Below, one piece after another: positions 27,131 through 36,699 of a stretch of DNA of 64,000 nt. The notes below the pieces were generated by a model. The model saw only the letters and a list, made by a program, of their open reading frames with translations, was not told the origin of the DNA and ran no database searches. The translations under genes and the position numbers were made by a program. The stretch is from Sphingopyxis sp. JAI108 (GTDB taxonomy: Bacteria > Pseudomonadota > Alphaproteobacteria > Sphingomonadales > Sphingomonadaceae): assembly GCF_013410105.1 (NCBI RefSeq), contig NZ_JACCCJ010000001.1, positions 496,001 through 560,000 on the forward strand, read 5' to 3'. Position 1 is the stretch's first letter, and every line of letters starts with the position of its first letter.

Positions 27131-27880
27131 ATGAAAATCCTCGTCCCCGTCAAGCGGGTGCTCGATTATAACGTCAAACCGCGGGTCAAGGCCGACGGCA
27201 CGGGCGTTGACCTCGCCAATGTGAAAATGTCGATGAACCCGTTCGACGAGATCGGCGTCGAAGAAGCGATTCGCCTGAAGGAAAAGGGCGTCGCGACCGA
27301 AGTCGTCGCCGTTTCCGTCGGCCCGGCGAAGGCGACCGAAACGCTGCGCACGGCGCTCGCGATGGGCGCCGACCGTGCGATCCTCGTCCAGACCGACGAT
27401 GAGGTCGAACCGCTCGCGCTCGCGAAGATCTTCAAGGCGATTGCCGATGCCGAAGCGCCGGGCCTTGTCATCCTCGGCAAGCAGGCGATCGATGGCGACA
27501 ACAACCAGACCGGCCAGATGCTCGCCGCGCTGACGGGCTGGGCGCAGGGCACCTTCGCTAGCGCCGTGAACGTCGAAGGCGACCATGTTTCGGTTACCCG
27601 CGAAGTCGACGGCGGCCTCGAGACGGTGAAGCTCAAGCTTCCCGCGATCGTCACCACCGATCTTCGCCTGAACGAGCCGCGCTACGCCTCGCTGCCGAAC
27701 ATCATGAAGGCGAAATCGAAGCCGCTCGATACCAAGACCCCCGCCGATTACGGCGTCGACACGGCGCCGCGCGTCAAGACGGTCAAGGTTTCGGAGCCGC
27801 CCGTCCGCTCGGCCGGCGTCAAGGTCGCCGATGTCGATGAACTGGTTGCCAAGCTGAAAGCGCTGGGAGTGCACTCATGA
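27131..27880 (+). CDS. etfB: electron transfer flavoprotein, beta subunit
   Basis: 249 residues of the ETF-beta/FixA family: start [21 protein letters not shown]-binding region [12 protein letters not shown] and [14 protein letters not shown], and the recognition loop [20 protein letters not shown] that contacts acyl-CoA dehydrogenases. With EtfA it accepts electrons from acyl-CoA dehydrogenases in the cytosol and passes them to ETF-ubiquinone oxidoreductase. TGAGAGGAG upstream is a good ribosome site. Its stop overlaps the etfA start. Confidence 0.95.
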   Translation: MKILVPVKRVLDYNVKPRVKADGTGVDLANVKMSMNPFDEIGVEEAIRLKEKGVATEVVAVSVGPAKATETLRTALAMGADRAILVQTDDEVEPLALAKIFKAIADAEAPGLVILGKQAIDGDNNQTGQMLAALTGWAQGTFASAVNVEGDHVSVTREVDGGLETVKLKLPAIVTTDLRLNEPRYASLPNIMKAKSKPLDTKTPADYGVDTAPRVKTVKVSEPPVRSAGVKVADVDELVAKLKALGVHS

Positions 27881-28806
27881 AAACTCTGGTTTGGGTCGAA
27901 CATGACGGCAAGGCCGTCAAGGACGCCACGCTCGCGGTGGTTACGGCCGCGTCGAAACTCGGCGAGGTTCATCTGCTCGTCGCCGGTTCGGGCGTCGATG
28001 GCGTCGCCAAGGAAGCCGCGCAGATCGCGGGCGTTGGCAAAGTGCATGTCGCCGACAACGCCGCTTTCGGTCACAACCTGCCCGAAAATATCGCGCCGCT
28101 CGTCGCCGAGATGATGGGATCGCACGACGCCTTCCTCGCGCCCGCGACGACCACCGGCAAGAATATCGCGCCGCGCGTCGCGGCGCTGCTCGACGTGATG
28201 CAGATTTCGGAAATTCTGTCGGTCGAGGGTCCGAAGACCTTCACCCGGCCGATCTACGCCGGCAACGCGATCGCGACCGTCGAATCGTCGGATGCGAAGC
28301 TCGTCCTCACCGTCCGCGGCACCGCGTTCGAAAAAGCAGCGACCTCGGGCGGTTCGGGCACCGTTGAAGCCGTCGGCGCGGGCAGCGATGCCGGCATCTC
28401 GAGCTTCGTCGGCGCCGAAATCGCCAAGCAGGATCGCCCCGAGCTCACCTCGGCGAAGATCATCGTGTCGGGCGGCCGCGCGCTGGGTTCGAGCGAGAAA
28501 TATGAAGAAGTCATCGTCCCGCTCGCCGACAAGCTCGGCGCTGCGCTCGGTGCTTCGCGCGCCGCGGTCGACGCGGGCTACGTCCCCAACGACTATCAGG
28601 TCGGCCAGACGGGCAAGATTGTCGCGCCGGAGGTCTATTTCGCGATCGGCATCTCGGGCGCGATCCAGCACCTTGCCGGCATGAAGGATTCGAAGACGAT
28701 CGTCGCGATCAACAAGGATGAGGATGCGCCGATCTTTCAGGTCGCCGATTTCGGCCTCGTCGCTGACCTGTTCAGCGCCGTCCCCGAACTGACCGGCAAG
28801 ATCTAA
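27877..28806 (+). CDS. etfA: electron transfer flavoprotein, alpha subunit
   Basis: 309 residues of the ETF-alpha/FixB family. The C-terminal FAD domain carries [20 protein letters not shown] and NKDEDAPIF, the conserved FAD-binding signature; VSGGRALGS precedes it. It forms the heterodimeric ETF with EtfB, to which it is coupled by a 4-base ATGA overlap. The acyl-CoA dehydrogenase at about 35 kb is a plausible electron donor. Confidence 0.95.
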   Translation: MKTLVWVEHDGKAVKDATLAVVTAASKLGEVHLLVAGSGVDGVAKEAAQIAGVGKVHVADNAAFGHNLPENIAPLVAEMMGSHDAFLAPATTTGKNIAPRVAALLDVMQISEILSVEGPKTFTRPIYAGNAIATVESSDAKLVLTVRGTAFEKAATSGGSGTVEAVGAGSDAGISSFVGAEIAKQDRPELTSAKIIVSGGRALGSSEKYEEVIVPLADKLGAALGASRAAVDAGYVPNDYQVGQTGKIVAPEVYFAIGISGAIQHLAGMKDSKTIVAINKDEDAPIFQVADFGLVADLFSAVPELTGKI

Positions 28807-28818
28807 CCGTCCGCCCAT

Positions 28819-30195
28819 ATGGCCGGAAATCATCCCGGAGTGCCCGGACTCGGCGACGCACCGTTCAACGCCGGTGGTCGCCGGTCCGCGCGCCCGGGAG
28901 CCGGACGCAACGTCGACGACGACGACGGCAATGACAGCGGCGGCGACGATGTCCACGGCCGCGCACTCGTCCTCGCTAGCGTCGCGCGCGATGCGCGGCT
29001 CAACCAGAAATTCCTGCTGCTGATCACGCTTTCGGCGGCGATCGCGACGCTGGGCCTGCTTCAGGGATCGGCGGCGGTCGTCATCGGCGCAATGCTCGTG
29101 TCGCCGCTGCTCGGTCCGATCATGGGCGTTGGCTTCGGCCTCGCGACGCTCGAGAGCAATTTGATCAAGCGGTCGCTGGTGACGATGGCGGCGGGGATGG
29201 CGGTCGCGATAATCGTCGCGATGCTGATCATCTGGCTGTCGCCGATCAACGACGTCACCCCCGAACTGCGCGCACGGACACAGCCGACATTGCTCGACCT
29301 CGGCGTCGCGGTGGTCGGCGGCATCGCCGGCGTCTATGCGATCATGCGCAAGCTGTCGGGGGTGATGGTCGGCGTTGCGATCGCGACCGCGCTCGTCCCG
29401 CCGCTTTCGACGATCGGTTTCGGCCTCGCGACCGGGCGCTTCGATTTCGCGCTCGGTTCGGCGTTGCTGTTCCTCACCAACACGCTCGCGATTGCCTTTG
29501 CCGCGACGATTGTCGCGCGTCTCAACCGTTTCGGCCCGTCGCTGACGGCCCAGCATACCGCGATGCAGGTGCTGGGGATCATCGTGACGCTGGGCATCCT
29601 GTCGATCCCGCTCGCGCTTTCGCTCAACAGCATCGTCCGCGAGATCGGCGCGCGCAACGCGGTGCAGACCGAGCTCGACCGGCTGCTCGACCCCAGCGAC
29701 CGCGTCGACAGCCTGAATGTGCGGATGGATGGCGAAGACGTTTCGGTCGACGGTGTCGTGCTGGTCGATCAATATGCCGCCCAGCTCAATCCCGATCTGG
29801 CGCGGCAGGTGCAACGAAAATTGAAGCGTTCGGTACGGGTCAATATCGTCCAGCTCCGGCAACAGACCAATGCCGCGGCGCAGGTCGAGGAACAGCTCAA
29901 CCGCCGCGTCACGACGCTCGAACAGCGCGAGGGCGACAGCCGCAACATCATCGCCGGTCTCACCGTCGGCGAACTGGTGCCGCGCGAGCGGGTGCTGGTC
30001 GATGCACAGGCGCGCCGCGTCGTCGTCCAGCGCGACCGCGAGGCCGAGGGCGAGCAGGTCGCCGCCGCGATCGACCGCATCATGGCGTCGGTGCAGGCGA
30101 ACCATCCGCAATGGCTGATCCAGAATGGCGCGTTGACCGTTGCGGAAGCGCCCGTTGCGGAAGGCTCCGCCGCCGAAGCTCCCACCGCCGAATAG
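28819..30195 (+). CDS. DUF389 family membrane protein
   Basis: 458 residues. After a Gly/Asp-rich cytoplasmic start come five to six hydrophobic helices (about residues 70-270) with the DUF389 core GAMLVSPLLGPIMGVGFGLA. The last about 180 residues form a soluble domain, including a region with valine-rich strands and a helical VEEQLNRRVTTLEQ segment, and an Ala/Pro/Glu tail. The family is widespread but has no assigned activity. It starts 12 bases after etfA, yet a metabolic link is not evident. Confidence 0.85.
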   Translation: MAGNHPGVPGLGDAPFNAGGRRSARPGAGRNVDDDDGNDSGGDDVHGRALVLASVARDARLNQKFLLLITLSAAIATLGLLQGSAAVVIGAMLVSPLLGPIMGVGFGLATLESNLIKRSLVTMAAGMAVAIIVAMLIIWLSPINDVTPELRARTQPTLLDLGVAVVGGIAGVYAIMRKLSGVMVGVAIATALVPPLSTIGFGLATGRFDFALGSALLFLTNTLAIAFAATIVARLNRFGPSLTAQHTAMQVLGIIVTLGILSIPLALSLNSIVREIGARNAVQTELDRLLDPSDRVDSLNVRMDGEDVSVDGVVLVDQYAAQLNPDLARQVQRKLKRSVRVNIVQLRQQTNAAAQVEEQLNRRVTTLEQREGDSRNIIAGLTVGELVPRERVLVDAQARRVVVQRDREAEGEQVAAAIDRIMASVQANHPQWLIQNGALTVAEAPVAEGSAAEAPTAE

Positions 30196-30288
30196 GCGTC
30201 CGCAGACCTATTCGGGTTGACCTGTCGCGCCCGATCGCATGGGATGCCCGGTGATCGGCAGCGAAAGGCGGGACAGGGGAGAGGCGAT

Positions 30289-31569
30289 ATGCGCGGCAAG
30301 CGACTGGCACTGGCGATGATGATGGCGGGCGCGGGATCGGCGGCGATCGCCTTGCCGCTACAGGCCCAGACCGTGCCCGCCGAAACGATCCGGATCGACG
30401 GAAAGCGGATCGACGCCGCGCTGGAGGCGATGATCGCCGACGGCCGCGCCGCGGGCACGTCGGCGCTGATCTGGCAGGATGGGCGCGAGGTTTATTTCGG
30501 CGCGGCGGGCATGGCCGACCGCGCGGCGAAGCGCCCGATGCGCCGCGACACGATCGCGCAAATCTATTCGATGACCAAGCCGGTGACCGGCGTCGCGCTG
30601 ATGCAGCTTTGGGAGGCGGGCAAGTTCCGGCTCGACGATCCGCTCGCGAAATATCTCCCCGAATATGCGGACATGCGCGTCTATGCGGGCAAGGATGCGG
30701 CGGGCCAGCCGCGCTATGTCCCCGCCGGGCGGCCGATCAGCGTGCGCGACGTCCTGCGCCATACCGCGGGCTTCGCCTATGGCGCCGGGCCGACGCCGGT
30801 GCACGACGCCTATGTCGCCGCCGACCCGCTCGCGCTGACCGTCCCGCTTGCCGAGGCGAGCAGGCGCCTCGCGACGGTGCCGCTGCTCTTCCAACCGGGG
30901 ACGCAGTGGGAATATAGCATCGCGGTCGACGTGCAGGCGGCACTCGTCGAGAAACTGTCGGGCCAGCCCTTCGCCGATTATGTGCGCGCGCATATTTTCG
31001 AACCGCTCGGAATGAGGGAGACCGCCTGGCGCCAGCCCGACGCGCGGCTCGCGCGCTTCGCGGCGATGAATGTGAAGAAGGACGGCAAGCTCGTCCAGCA
31101 AGCGGCGGCGGAAGCGCAGGCGCTGAATTTCAAGGACCATGCGCTGACGCCGGGCGGCTTCGGCCTGGCCTCCACCCTCGACGATTATCAGCGTTTCGCG
31201 CGCATGTTGCTGAACCGGGGCAGCCTCGACGGCGTGCGCATCCTCAAGCCTTCGACCGTGAAACTGATGGCGACCGACCAACTCGACCCGGCGATTACCG
31301 AACGCGCATGGTTGCCGGGCAAGGGCGCGGTCGGCTTTGGCTTCGATTTCGCGGTCCGCAAATCTCCGCCGCAAACCGCCGGGGAGAATCGCGGCGCGAC
31401 GGGGGAATATTTTTGGGACGGCATGGCCTCGACGCTCTTCTGGGTCGATCCGGCGAACCGGCTGACCGCCGTATTCTTCGTCCAGACCATCCCCTATGAC
31501 GGCACGCTGCACCGCGATTTCCGCGCGGCTGTTTACGGGCCGGACTATAAAGGGCCGGCAGGCGACTAG
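30289..31569 (+). CDS. serine hydrolase, class C beta-lactamase/esterase fold, exported
   Basis: 426 residues with a signal peptide ending LPLQAQ. The nucleophile motif SMTK lies at 94-97; the second motif reads YSI at 209-211 instead of the usual YxN. Such proteins include EstB-type esterases, D-aminopeptidases and beta-lactamase relatives in the periplasm. The ATG at 30289 is chosen for the GGGGAGAGG ribosome site and signal peptide. The third motif (HxG or KTG) is not clear; DGMAST near 380 may occupy that place. Confidence 0.82.
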   Translation: MRGKRLALAMMMAGAGSAAIALPLQAQTVPAETIRIDGKRIDAALEAMIADGRAAGTSALIWQDGREVYFGAAGMADRAAKRPMRRDTIAQIYSMTKPVTGVALMQLWEAGKFRLDDPLAKYLPEYADMRVYAGKDAAGQPRYVPAGRPISVRDVLRHTAGFAYGAGPTPVHDAYVAADPLALTVPLAEASRRLATVPLLFQPGTQWEYSIAVDVQAALVEKLSGQPFADYVRAHIFEPLGMRETAWRQPDARLARFAAMNVKKDGKLVQQAAAEAQALNFKDHALTPGGFGLASTLDDYQRFARMLLNRGSLDGVRILKPSTVKLMATDQLDPAITERAWLPGKGAVGFGFDFAVRKSPPQTAGENRGATGEYFWDGMASTLFWVDPANRLTAVFFVQTIPYDGTLHRDFRAAVYGPDYKGPAGD

Positions 31570-31622
31570 ATCGTCATATATCGGTCATCGACAGGCGCTT
31601 GAGCGGGTTCGAGGAGTTTTCG

Positions 31623-32615
31623 ATGTCGCACCCCGACAAACGCGCCCTGCTTGCCGAAGGCCTTGCGGCCGGTGACGATGACGTCGCGCTTCACGCGCGG
31701 CTCGTCGGTGCGGGCGTATCGGCGGCGGCGGCGAAATATGAAATCGACCGGCTGGCCAAGGACCCGATGGCGGCGATGCTGCGGCGTCAGTCGGCGCGCA
31801 TGGCGAAACAGGGTTGGCTGTTCGCCAACCTGCAACGCCTGGCGTTCGAGGCCGACGGCGGCTTTGCGCTCGATACGCTCGACCGGCCCGACGCCGACTT
31901 CTTCTATCGCCATTATTATGAGCCGAACCGGCCCGCCAAGCTGACCGGGATCGTCGATCACTGGCCTGCGCTGACGTGCTGGTCGCTCGACCATTTCGCG
32001 CGCGTCGCGGGCGATGCCGCGGTCGAAGCGCAGGTCGAACGCGAGCGCGATCCCGATTATGAGCTGGCGAAGGACGATCATCGCCGTCTCGTGCGCTTCG
32101 GCGAGTTGATCGACTGGCTGCGGAGGGACGAAGCGAGCAACGACATCTATCTCACCGCCTATAACAGCGGCACCAACGCCGCGGCGCTGGGCAAGCTGTG
32201 GGACGATCTCGCGCCGATCGAACTGCTCGACGCGGCGCGGCCGCGCGACGGTTTTTTCTGGCTGGGCCCACGCGGCACGCTCACGCCGTGGCACCACGAT
32301 CTCACCAACAATCTGCTGGTGCAGGTGATGGGACGAAAGCGCGTGCGCATGGCGCCGCCCTGGGCCTTCGCGCGGATGAAGAACAGCCATCACTGTTTTT
32401 CCGACTGGGGCAATGCGCCGCTTTCCGCCGGTTTCGGCGACGCCGGCGCGCCGCCCGTCCTCGAGACGATCATCGCCCCCGGCGAGGGCATATTCCTGCC
32501 CGTCGGCTGGTGGCACCAGGTCGAAGCGCTCGACCTCTCCGCCAGCATGAGCTTCACCAGCTTTCGCCGGCCCAATGCGCATGTCGAGGATTATGTGTCT
32601 TATGGCAGGCTCTAG
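31623..32615 (+). CDS. JmjC/cupin-8 domain protein, probable 2-oxoglutarate oxygenase
   Basis: 330 residues. The N-terminal 70 residues are helical; the rest is a cupin-8/JmjC barrel. Candidate Fe(II) ligands are His224 and Asp226 in PWHHDL and His298 in GWWHQVE, with NN(L)LVQVMGRKRV as the following strand. Family members hydroxylate proteins or small molecules using 2-oxoglutarate and oxygen. The second ATG is preferred because GAGGAG precedes it; an upstream ATG at 31599 would add eight residues. The substrate is unknown. Confidence 0.82.
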   Translation: MSHPDKRALLAEGLAAGDDDVALHARLVGAGVSAAAAKYEIDRLAKDPMAAMLRRQSARMAKQGWLFANLQRLAFEADGGFALDTLDRPDADFFYRHYYEPNRPAKLTGIVDHWPALTCWSLDHFARVAGDAAVEAQVERERDPDYELAKDDHRRLVRFGELIDWLRRDEASNDIYLTAYNSGTNAAALGKLWDDLAPIELLDAARPRDGFFWLGPRGTLTPWHHDLTNNLLVQVMGRKRVRMAPPWAFARMKNSHHCFSDWGNAPLSAGFGDAGAPPVLETIIAPGEGIFLPVGWWHQVEALDLSASMSFTSFRRPNAHVEDYVSYGRL

Positions 32616-32671
32616 CTTGCGACTGCATCGGCTGCTTGCGCGTCGCGAATCCGCGACTTAAGCTCTGCGGC

Positions 32672-33559
32672 ATGGGACGCAGGGGGTTGCCGATTTTGAT
32701 CGGGCTGGCATGGCTCGCCGCGACGGGCGCCGCGCAGGCTGCCGGCGATGTGGTCGAGCTGGCGCCGACCACGCCCTGGAATGTCCATTATGCCGACGAT
32801 TATTGCCGGCTTGCGCGTATCTTCGGCGACGACAAGCAGAAGATCATTTTCTCGATCGAGCAGGATGCGCCGGGCGACGGCTTTCGCATGACGCTGACGG
32901 GACAGATGATGGACGGGCCAGCGCGTCAGGGAAAGGCGAGCATCAGGTTCGGGGTGATGCCCGAGCAGAAAATCATGTTCTTTCCGGGGACGGTCGGAGA
33001 GGGGCAGCCCGCCTGGATCTTTGGCGATTCGGTCCGGTTGAAGCCTTTTTCGGCCGAAGAAATCGCATCCGAGGAAGATTATGGCATCAGGTCCGAGCCG
33101 ATCACCGAGGCCGAAGAGGCGGCGGTGACCAGCGTGACGATCGGCTGGCCGCTTCGCGACCCGGTGCGCCTCAAGACCGGTCCGATGAAGGCGGCGTTCG
33201 CGGCGATGCGCAGTTGCACCGACGAGTTGCTCGACCATTGGGGTATCGATGTCGCGCGGCATCGCGAGCTTTCGCGTTGGGCAATGCCGATCGGCAACCC
33301 GGCGAAATGGCTGCAAAGCGAAGACTATCCGCGTGCCATGCTTGCCAAGTCGCAGCCGGGTATCGTGCGCTTCCGCCTGTCGGTCGGTACCGACGGGAAG
33401 CCGACCGCATGTCATATTCAGCGGTCGACGAATAGCGAAGGCTTCGATGATGCGGTGTGCAAGGGGGTGATGCGCCGGGCACGCTTCGAGCCGGCACTCG
33501 ACAAGGACGGCCAGCCGCTCGCCTCCTATTATGTCAATGCGGTCCGATTTCAATTCTGA
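32672..33559 (+). CDS. exported protein with TonB C-terminal domain
   Basis: 295 residues with a signal peptide (PILIGLAWLAATGAAQA). The last about 90 residues (KSQPGIVRFRLSVGTDGKPT, ICxx... to ARFEPALDKDGQPLASYYVNAVRFQF) match the TonB C-terminal fold with its two cysteines. The middle is a unique beta-rich domain. Lacking a clear proline spacer it is not a standard TonB; such stand-alone domains occur in many sphingomonads. No ExbB/ExbD partner is near. Confidence 0.78.
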   Translation: MGRRGLPILIGLAWLAATGAAQAAGDVVELAPTTPWNVHYADDYCRLARIFGDDKQKIIFSIEQDAPGDGFRMTLTGQMMDGPARQGKASIRFGVMPEQKIMFFPGTVGEGQPAWIFGDSVRLKPFSAEEIASEEDYGIRSEPITEAEEAAVTSVTIGWPLRDPVRLKTGPMKAAFAAMRSCTDELLDHWGIDVARHRELSRWAMPIGNPAKWLQSEDYPRAMLAKSQPGIVRFRLSVGTDGKPTACHIQRSTNSEGFDDAVCKGVMRRARFEPALDKDGQPLASYYVNAVRFQF

Positions 33560-33608
33560 CCTAGGAGGTACCCGCGCCGGCACGAAAACGGCTTGCGGTC
33601 GTCAAAAA

Positions 33609-33627
33609 TACTTAGCATCATTAAGTA
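33609..33627. promoter_or_regulatory. 19-bp palindrome abutting the phosphotransferase start codon
   Basis: TACTTA (33609-33614), GCATCAT, TAAGTA (33622-33627) is a perfect 6-bp inverted repeat ending at the base before the ATG. Size and spacing resemble TetR-family operators such as those controlling acyl-CoA metabolism genes. No ribosome site is visible in the normal place, so the transcript may start within or just upstream of this site. No regulator gene adjoins it. Confidence 0.5.
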
Positions 33628-34959
33628 ATGACCGATCTCTCCGAAACGCTCTCCGCCGTCATGTCCCGCATCGCGGGGCCGGGCGACCTGTCGGGTTTGT
33701 CGCGCCTGTCGGGCGGCGCGAATATGGAAAGCTGGGCCTTCGATTGGGCTGGTGAAGGCTATGTTCTGCGCCGCGCGCCCTCGGCCGAATATATGGCGGA
33801 CCGCCCGTTCGGCCACGCCGACGAGGCGGCGCTGGTGCAGGCGGCTTTCGACGCGGGGGTGAAGGCGCCCGAGGTGGTCGGCGTGCTTGAGGCGGGCGAC
33901 GCGCTCGGCACGGGTTATGTCATGCGGCGCGTGATCGGTGACGTGTCGCCGGCGGCGATACTCGCGGCTCCGCCGGGATCGCTGCTCGGCGATCTCGGGC
34001 GCGAGCTGGCGCGGATCCACGCCATCCCGATGGCGGCGGTGCCCGATGCGATTCCTGTGATGGATACGGGCGCGGCGCTGGCGGAACTCAAGGCGCGCTT
34101 TCTCGCCTATGGCGGCGACCGGCCGGTGATCGCGCTGGCGATCAAATGGTGCGAGGATCATCTTCCCGCGCCCGTGGCGCCGGTGCTGGTCCACGGCGAT
34201 TACCGGATGGGCAATGTGATGGTCGACGGCCATGGCCTTGCCGCGGTGCTCGATTGGGAGCTGGCGCACCGGGGCGACGCGCATGAGGATCTGGCGTTCG
34301 GCTGCATGAGCGTATGGCGCTTTGGCCGGCTCGACAAGCCGGCGTTCGGGGTGGGGAGCCTCGACGAATATTTTGCGGCCTATGAGGCGGCGGGGGGCGT
34401 GAAAGTGGACAGGGGCCGCTTCCGTTTCTGGCTGCTCTACCGCACGCTCTGGTGGGCGCTGGGGTGCCTTCAGATGGGACAGGCTTGGCGGAGCGGCGCG
34501 GACAGGACGGTCGAGCGCGTCGTCGTCGGGCGGCGGACGGCCGAGCAGGAGCTCGACCTGGTGCGGCTGCTCGAGGAAGAAGCCCCCGAAAGCGAGCGCG
34601 AAAGGGCCCTGCCGCCGCCGCCGGACAAGGCGCGCGCGCCGAACGGCGAGCCGACGAACGGCGAGATGGTGCAGGCGGTGCGCGACTGGATCGAGGGGGC
34701 GATCAAGCCCGTATCGCAAGGCCATGCGAAGTTCGAGGCGGTGGTGGCAATGAATGCACTCGGTATCGTGCTGCGCGACCTCGAAGCCGGGACACGCGCC
34801 GAGGACAGGGGGCTTGCCGAAGCCTTGCTGGCGGGGACCAGGACGCTCGCCGAGCCGGGATTGCTGGCGAAGCTGCGGCGCGATGTGCTCGACAAATGCG
34901 CGGTCGACAGCCCCAAATATGCGCCGCTCGCGGCGGCGCGCGCCGGCTGGCGCGGATAA
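33628..34959 (+). CDS. phosphotransferase (ACAD10-like) fused to a C-terminal helical domain
   Basis: 443 residues. Residues 1 to about 335 are an aminoglycoside-phosphotransferase-like kinase: nucleotide-binding strand YVLRRAPS, catalytic loop VLVHGDYRMGNVM and metal motif AVLDWELAHRGD. The last about 110 residues (MVQAVRDWIEGAIKPVSQ onward) resemble a small domain often encoded by a separate gene beside such kinases (DUF6285, from memory). The partner acyl-CoA dehydrogenase follows after 20 bases. In animals the fused ACAD10/11 enzymes phosphorylate 4-hydroxyacyl-CoA before dehydration; the same role is inferred. Confidence 0.82.
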   Translation: MTDLSETLSAVMSRIAGPGDLSGLSRLSGGANMESWAFDWAGEGYVLRRAPSAEYMADRPFGHADEAALVQAAFDAGVKAPEVVGVLEAGDALGTGYVMRRVIGDVSPAAILAAPPGSLLGDLGRELARIHAIPMAAVPDAIPVMDTGAALAELKARFLAYGGDRPVIALAIKWCEDHLPAPVAPVLVHGDYRMGNVMVDGHGLAAVLDWELAHRGDAHEDLAFGCMSVWRFGRLDKPAFGVGSLDEYFAAYEAAGGVKVDRGRFRFWLLYRTLWWALGCLQMGQAWRSGADRTVERVVVGRRTAEQELDLVRLLEEEAPESERERALPPPPDKARAPNGEPTNGEMVQAVRDWIEGAIKPVSQGHAKFEAVVAMNALGIVLRDLEAGTRAEDRGLAEALLAGTRTLAEPGLLAKLRRDVLDKCAVDSPKYAPLAAARAGWRG

Positions 34960-34979
34960 GATAGATCAGGGAGAGAGAC

Positions 34980-36269
34980 ATGGACTTTGCGATGCCCGCC
35001 GATTTGCAGGCGTATCTGGACGAACTCGACGCGTTTATCGAGGCCGAGATCAGGCCGATCGAGCTGGCGGACGACAATATCCGCTTCTTCGACCATCGCC
35101 GCGAACATGCGCGCACCGACTGGGACAATCAGGGGTTGCCGCGCCACGAATGGGAAGAGCTGTTGAGGTCGGCCACCCGCAAAGCCGATGCGGCGGGGCA
35201 CTGGCGTTTCTCCGCGCCCAAGAAATATGGCGGCAAGGACGGCTCGAACCTGTGGATGGCGGTGATCCGCGAACATTTCGCCGCGAAGGGCCTGGGCCTC
35301 CACAACGACCTCCAGAACGAACACAGCATCGTCGGCAATTTCCCCTTCGTCGAGATGTTCGAACAGTTCGCGACCAGCGAGGAGCAGAAGCAGGAATTCA
35401 TCCTCGGGGGGTTCGAGGGCAAGCGTCGCACGGCCTTCGGTCTGACCGAGCCCGATCATGGCAGCGATGCGACGCATATGGAGACGCGCGCGGTGCGCGA
35501 GACGCGGGACGGCGTCGATGGCTGGCGGATCGACGGCGCCAAGATGTGGACGACCGGGATGCACGTCGCGACGCACTGTGCGACCTTTTGCCGCACCAGC
35601 GGGAACGACGGCGATGCGAAGGGGATCACCTGCCTGCTCGTCCCGAACCCGTCACCGGGGCTGGTGATCGAGGAATATCTCTGGACCTTCAACATGCCGA
35701 CCGACCATCCGCGCGTCAGCTTCACCGATGTGTGGGTGCCCGACAGCGCGCGGCTCGGCCCCGAAGGCGGCGCCCTCGCGATCGCGCAGAGCTTCGTCCA
35801 CCAGAACCGCATCCGTCAGGCGGCGTCATCGCTGGGTGCCGCGGTCTTCTGCATTGAAGAGTCGGTGAAATATGCGCGGCAGCGCAAGCCGTTCGGCGAG
35901 GCGCTGGCGAAGAACCAGGCGATCCAGTTCCCCCTCGTCGAGCTGGCGACGCAGGCCGAGATGCTGCGCCTGCTGATCCGCAAGACCGCCTGGGACATGG
36001 ACAATACCCCGCACAAGGAGGTCGAGCGCACGCTCTCCGACAAGGTCAGCATGTGCAACTATTGGGCGAACCGCCTTGTCTGCGAAGCCGCCGACCGCGC
36101 GATGCAGGTCCACGGCGGCATCGGCTATTCGCGCCACAAGCCGTTCGAGCATATCTATCGCCACCACCGCCGATACCGGATCACCGAAGGGGCGGAGGAA
36201 ATTCAGATGCGCAAGGTGGCGGCTTATCTGTTCGGCTATCTGGGGCCCCGGAAGGGGATGTTGGGGTAG
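34980..36269 (+). CDS. acyl-CoA dehydrogenase family protein
   Basis: 429 residues with the three-domain ACAD layout. FGLTEPDHGSDATHMETRA is the first FAD signature region, GAKMWTTGMHVATHC the second, and the C-terminal CEAADRAMQVHGGIGYSRHKPFEHIYRHHR completes it. The protein is the ACAD11-type family that pairs with phosphotransferases, as here, where it starts 20 bases after one, behind GGGAGAGAG. It likely processes modified acyl-CoA; electrons would pass to EtfBA. Confidence 0.9.
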   Translation: MDFAMPADLQAYLDELDAFIEAEIRPIELADDNIRFFDHRREHARTDWDNQGLPRHEWEELLRSATRKADAAGHWRFSAPKKYGGKDGSNLWMAVIREHFAAKGLGLHNDLQNEHSIVGNFPFVEMFEQFATSEEQKQEFILGGFEGKRRTAFGLTEPDHGSDATHMETRAVRETRDGVDGWRIDGAKMWTTGMHVATHCATFCRTSGNDGDAKGITCLLVPNPSPGLVIEEYLWTFNMPTDHPRVSFTDVWVPDSARLGPEGGALAIAQSFVHQNRIRQAASSLGAAVFCIEESVKYARQRKPFGEALAKNQAIQFPLVELATQAEMLRLLIRKTAWDMDNTPHKEVERTLSDKVSMCNYWANRLVCEAADRAMQVHGGIGYSRHKPFEHIYRHHRRYRITEGAEEIQMRKVAAYLFGYLGPRKGMLG

Positions 36270-36283
36270 CCTGAAAGACTCGC

Positions 36284-36360
36284 CATTGCGGGCGAAGCGA
36301 AGCAATCCAGGGCGGTTACCACGCACTCTGGATTGCCGCGTCGCTACGCTCCTCGCAATG
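36284..36360. repeat. dispersed inverted repeat (CATTGCG family)
   Basis: Arms GCAATCCAG (36302-36310) and CTGGATTGC (36328-36336) are exact complements, framed by CATTGCG (36284-36290) and CGCAATG (36354-36360), so the whole unit is a long imperfect palindrome. Its sequence matches a widely dispersed alphaproteobacterial intergenic element. It lies between convergent genes. Confidence 0.78.
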
Positions 36361-36383
36361 ACGATCGTCCAAGGATGCGAACC

Positions 36384-36698
36384 CTACCGCTTCCTTACAA
36401 ACTCCGCGCGCAGCACCAGCCCCTTGATGCCCTCATGGCGGCAGTCGATCTCCTGGTCGTCGCCGGTCAGGCGGATCGACTTGATCACGGTGCCGACTTT
36501 CAGCGTCTGCCCCGCGCCTTTGACGTTGAGATCCTTGACCAGCACCACCGAATCGCCGTCGGCGAGCAGATTGCCCACCGCGTCGCGGACCTCGGGCCCC
36601 GCCGCTGCAGCCGCCGCGCGGTCGCGCGCCTCGCTCGCCGACAACCATTCGCCGCTCGCCTCGTCATAGACATAGTCCTCGTCGTCGCTGGTCATCAT
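36384..36698 (-). CDS. PhnA/YjdM-like domain protein
   Basis: 104 residues. The C-terminal 70 residues (VRDAVGNLLADGDSVVLVKDLNVKGAGQTLKVGTVIKSIRL) match the PhnA (YjdM) domain. The zinc-ribbon half of full-length PhnA is replaced by an acidic Asp/Glu-rich start. Function is uncertain; despite the name, PhnA is not required for phosphonate use. Two adjacent ATG codons (36698, 36695) are possible starts. It lies 1 base after the methyltransferase-like gene, so they are cotranscribed. Confidence 0.78.
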   Translation of the reverse strand: MMTSDDEDYVYDEASGEWLSASEARDRAAAAAAGPEVRDAVGNLLADGDSVVLVKDLNVKGAGQTLKVGTVIKSIRLTGDDQEIDCRHEGIKGLVLRAEFVRKR

Positions 36699-36699
36699 A

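Noticed and set aside
27748-30111. Minus-strand open frame of 787 codons across etfA and the DUF389 gene
   Set aside because: It spans two real genes with intact motifs; its composition is typical of an antisense shadow.
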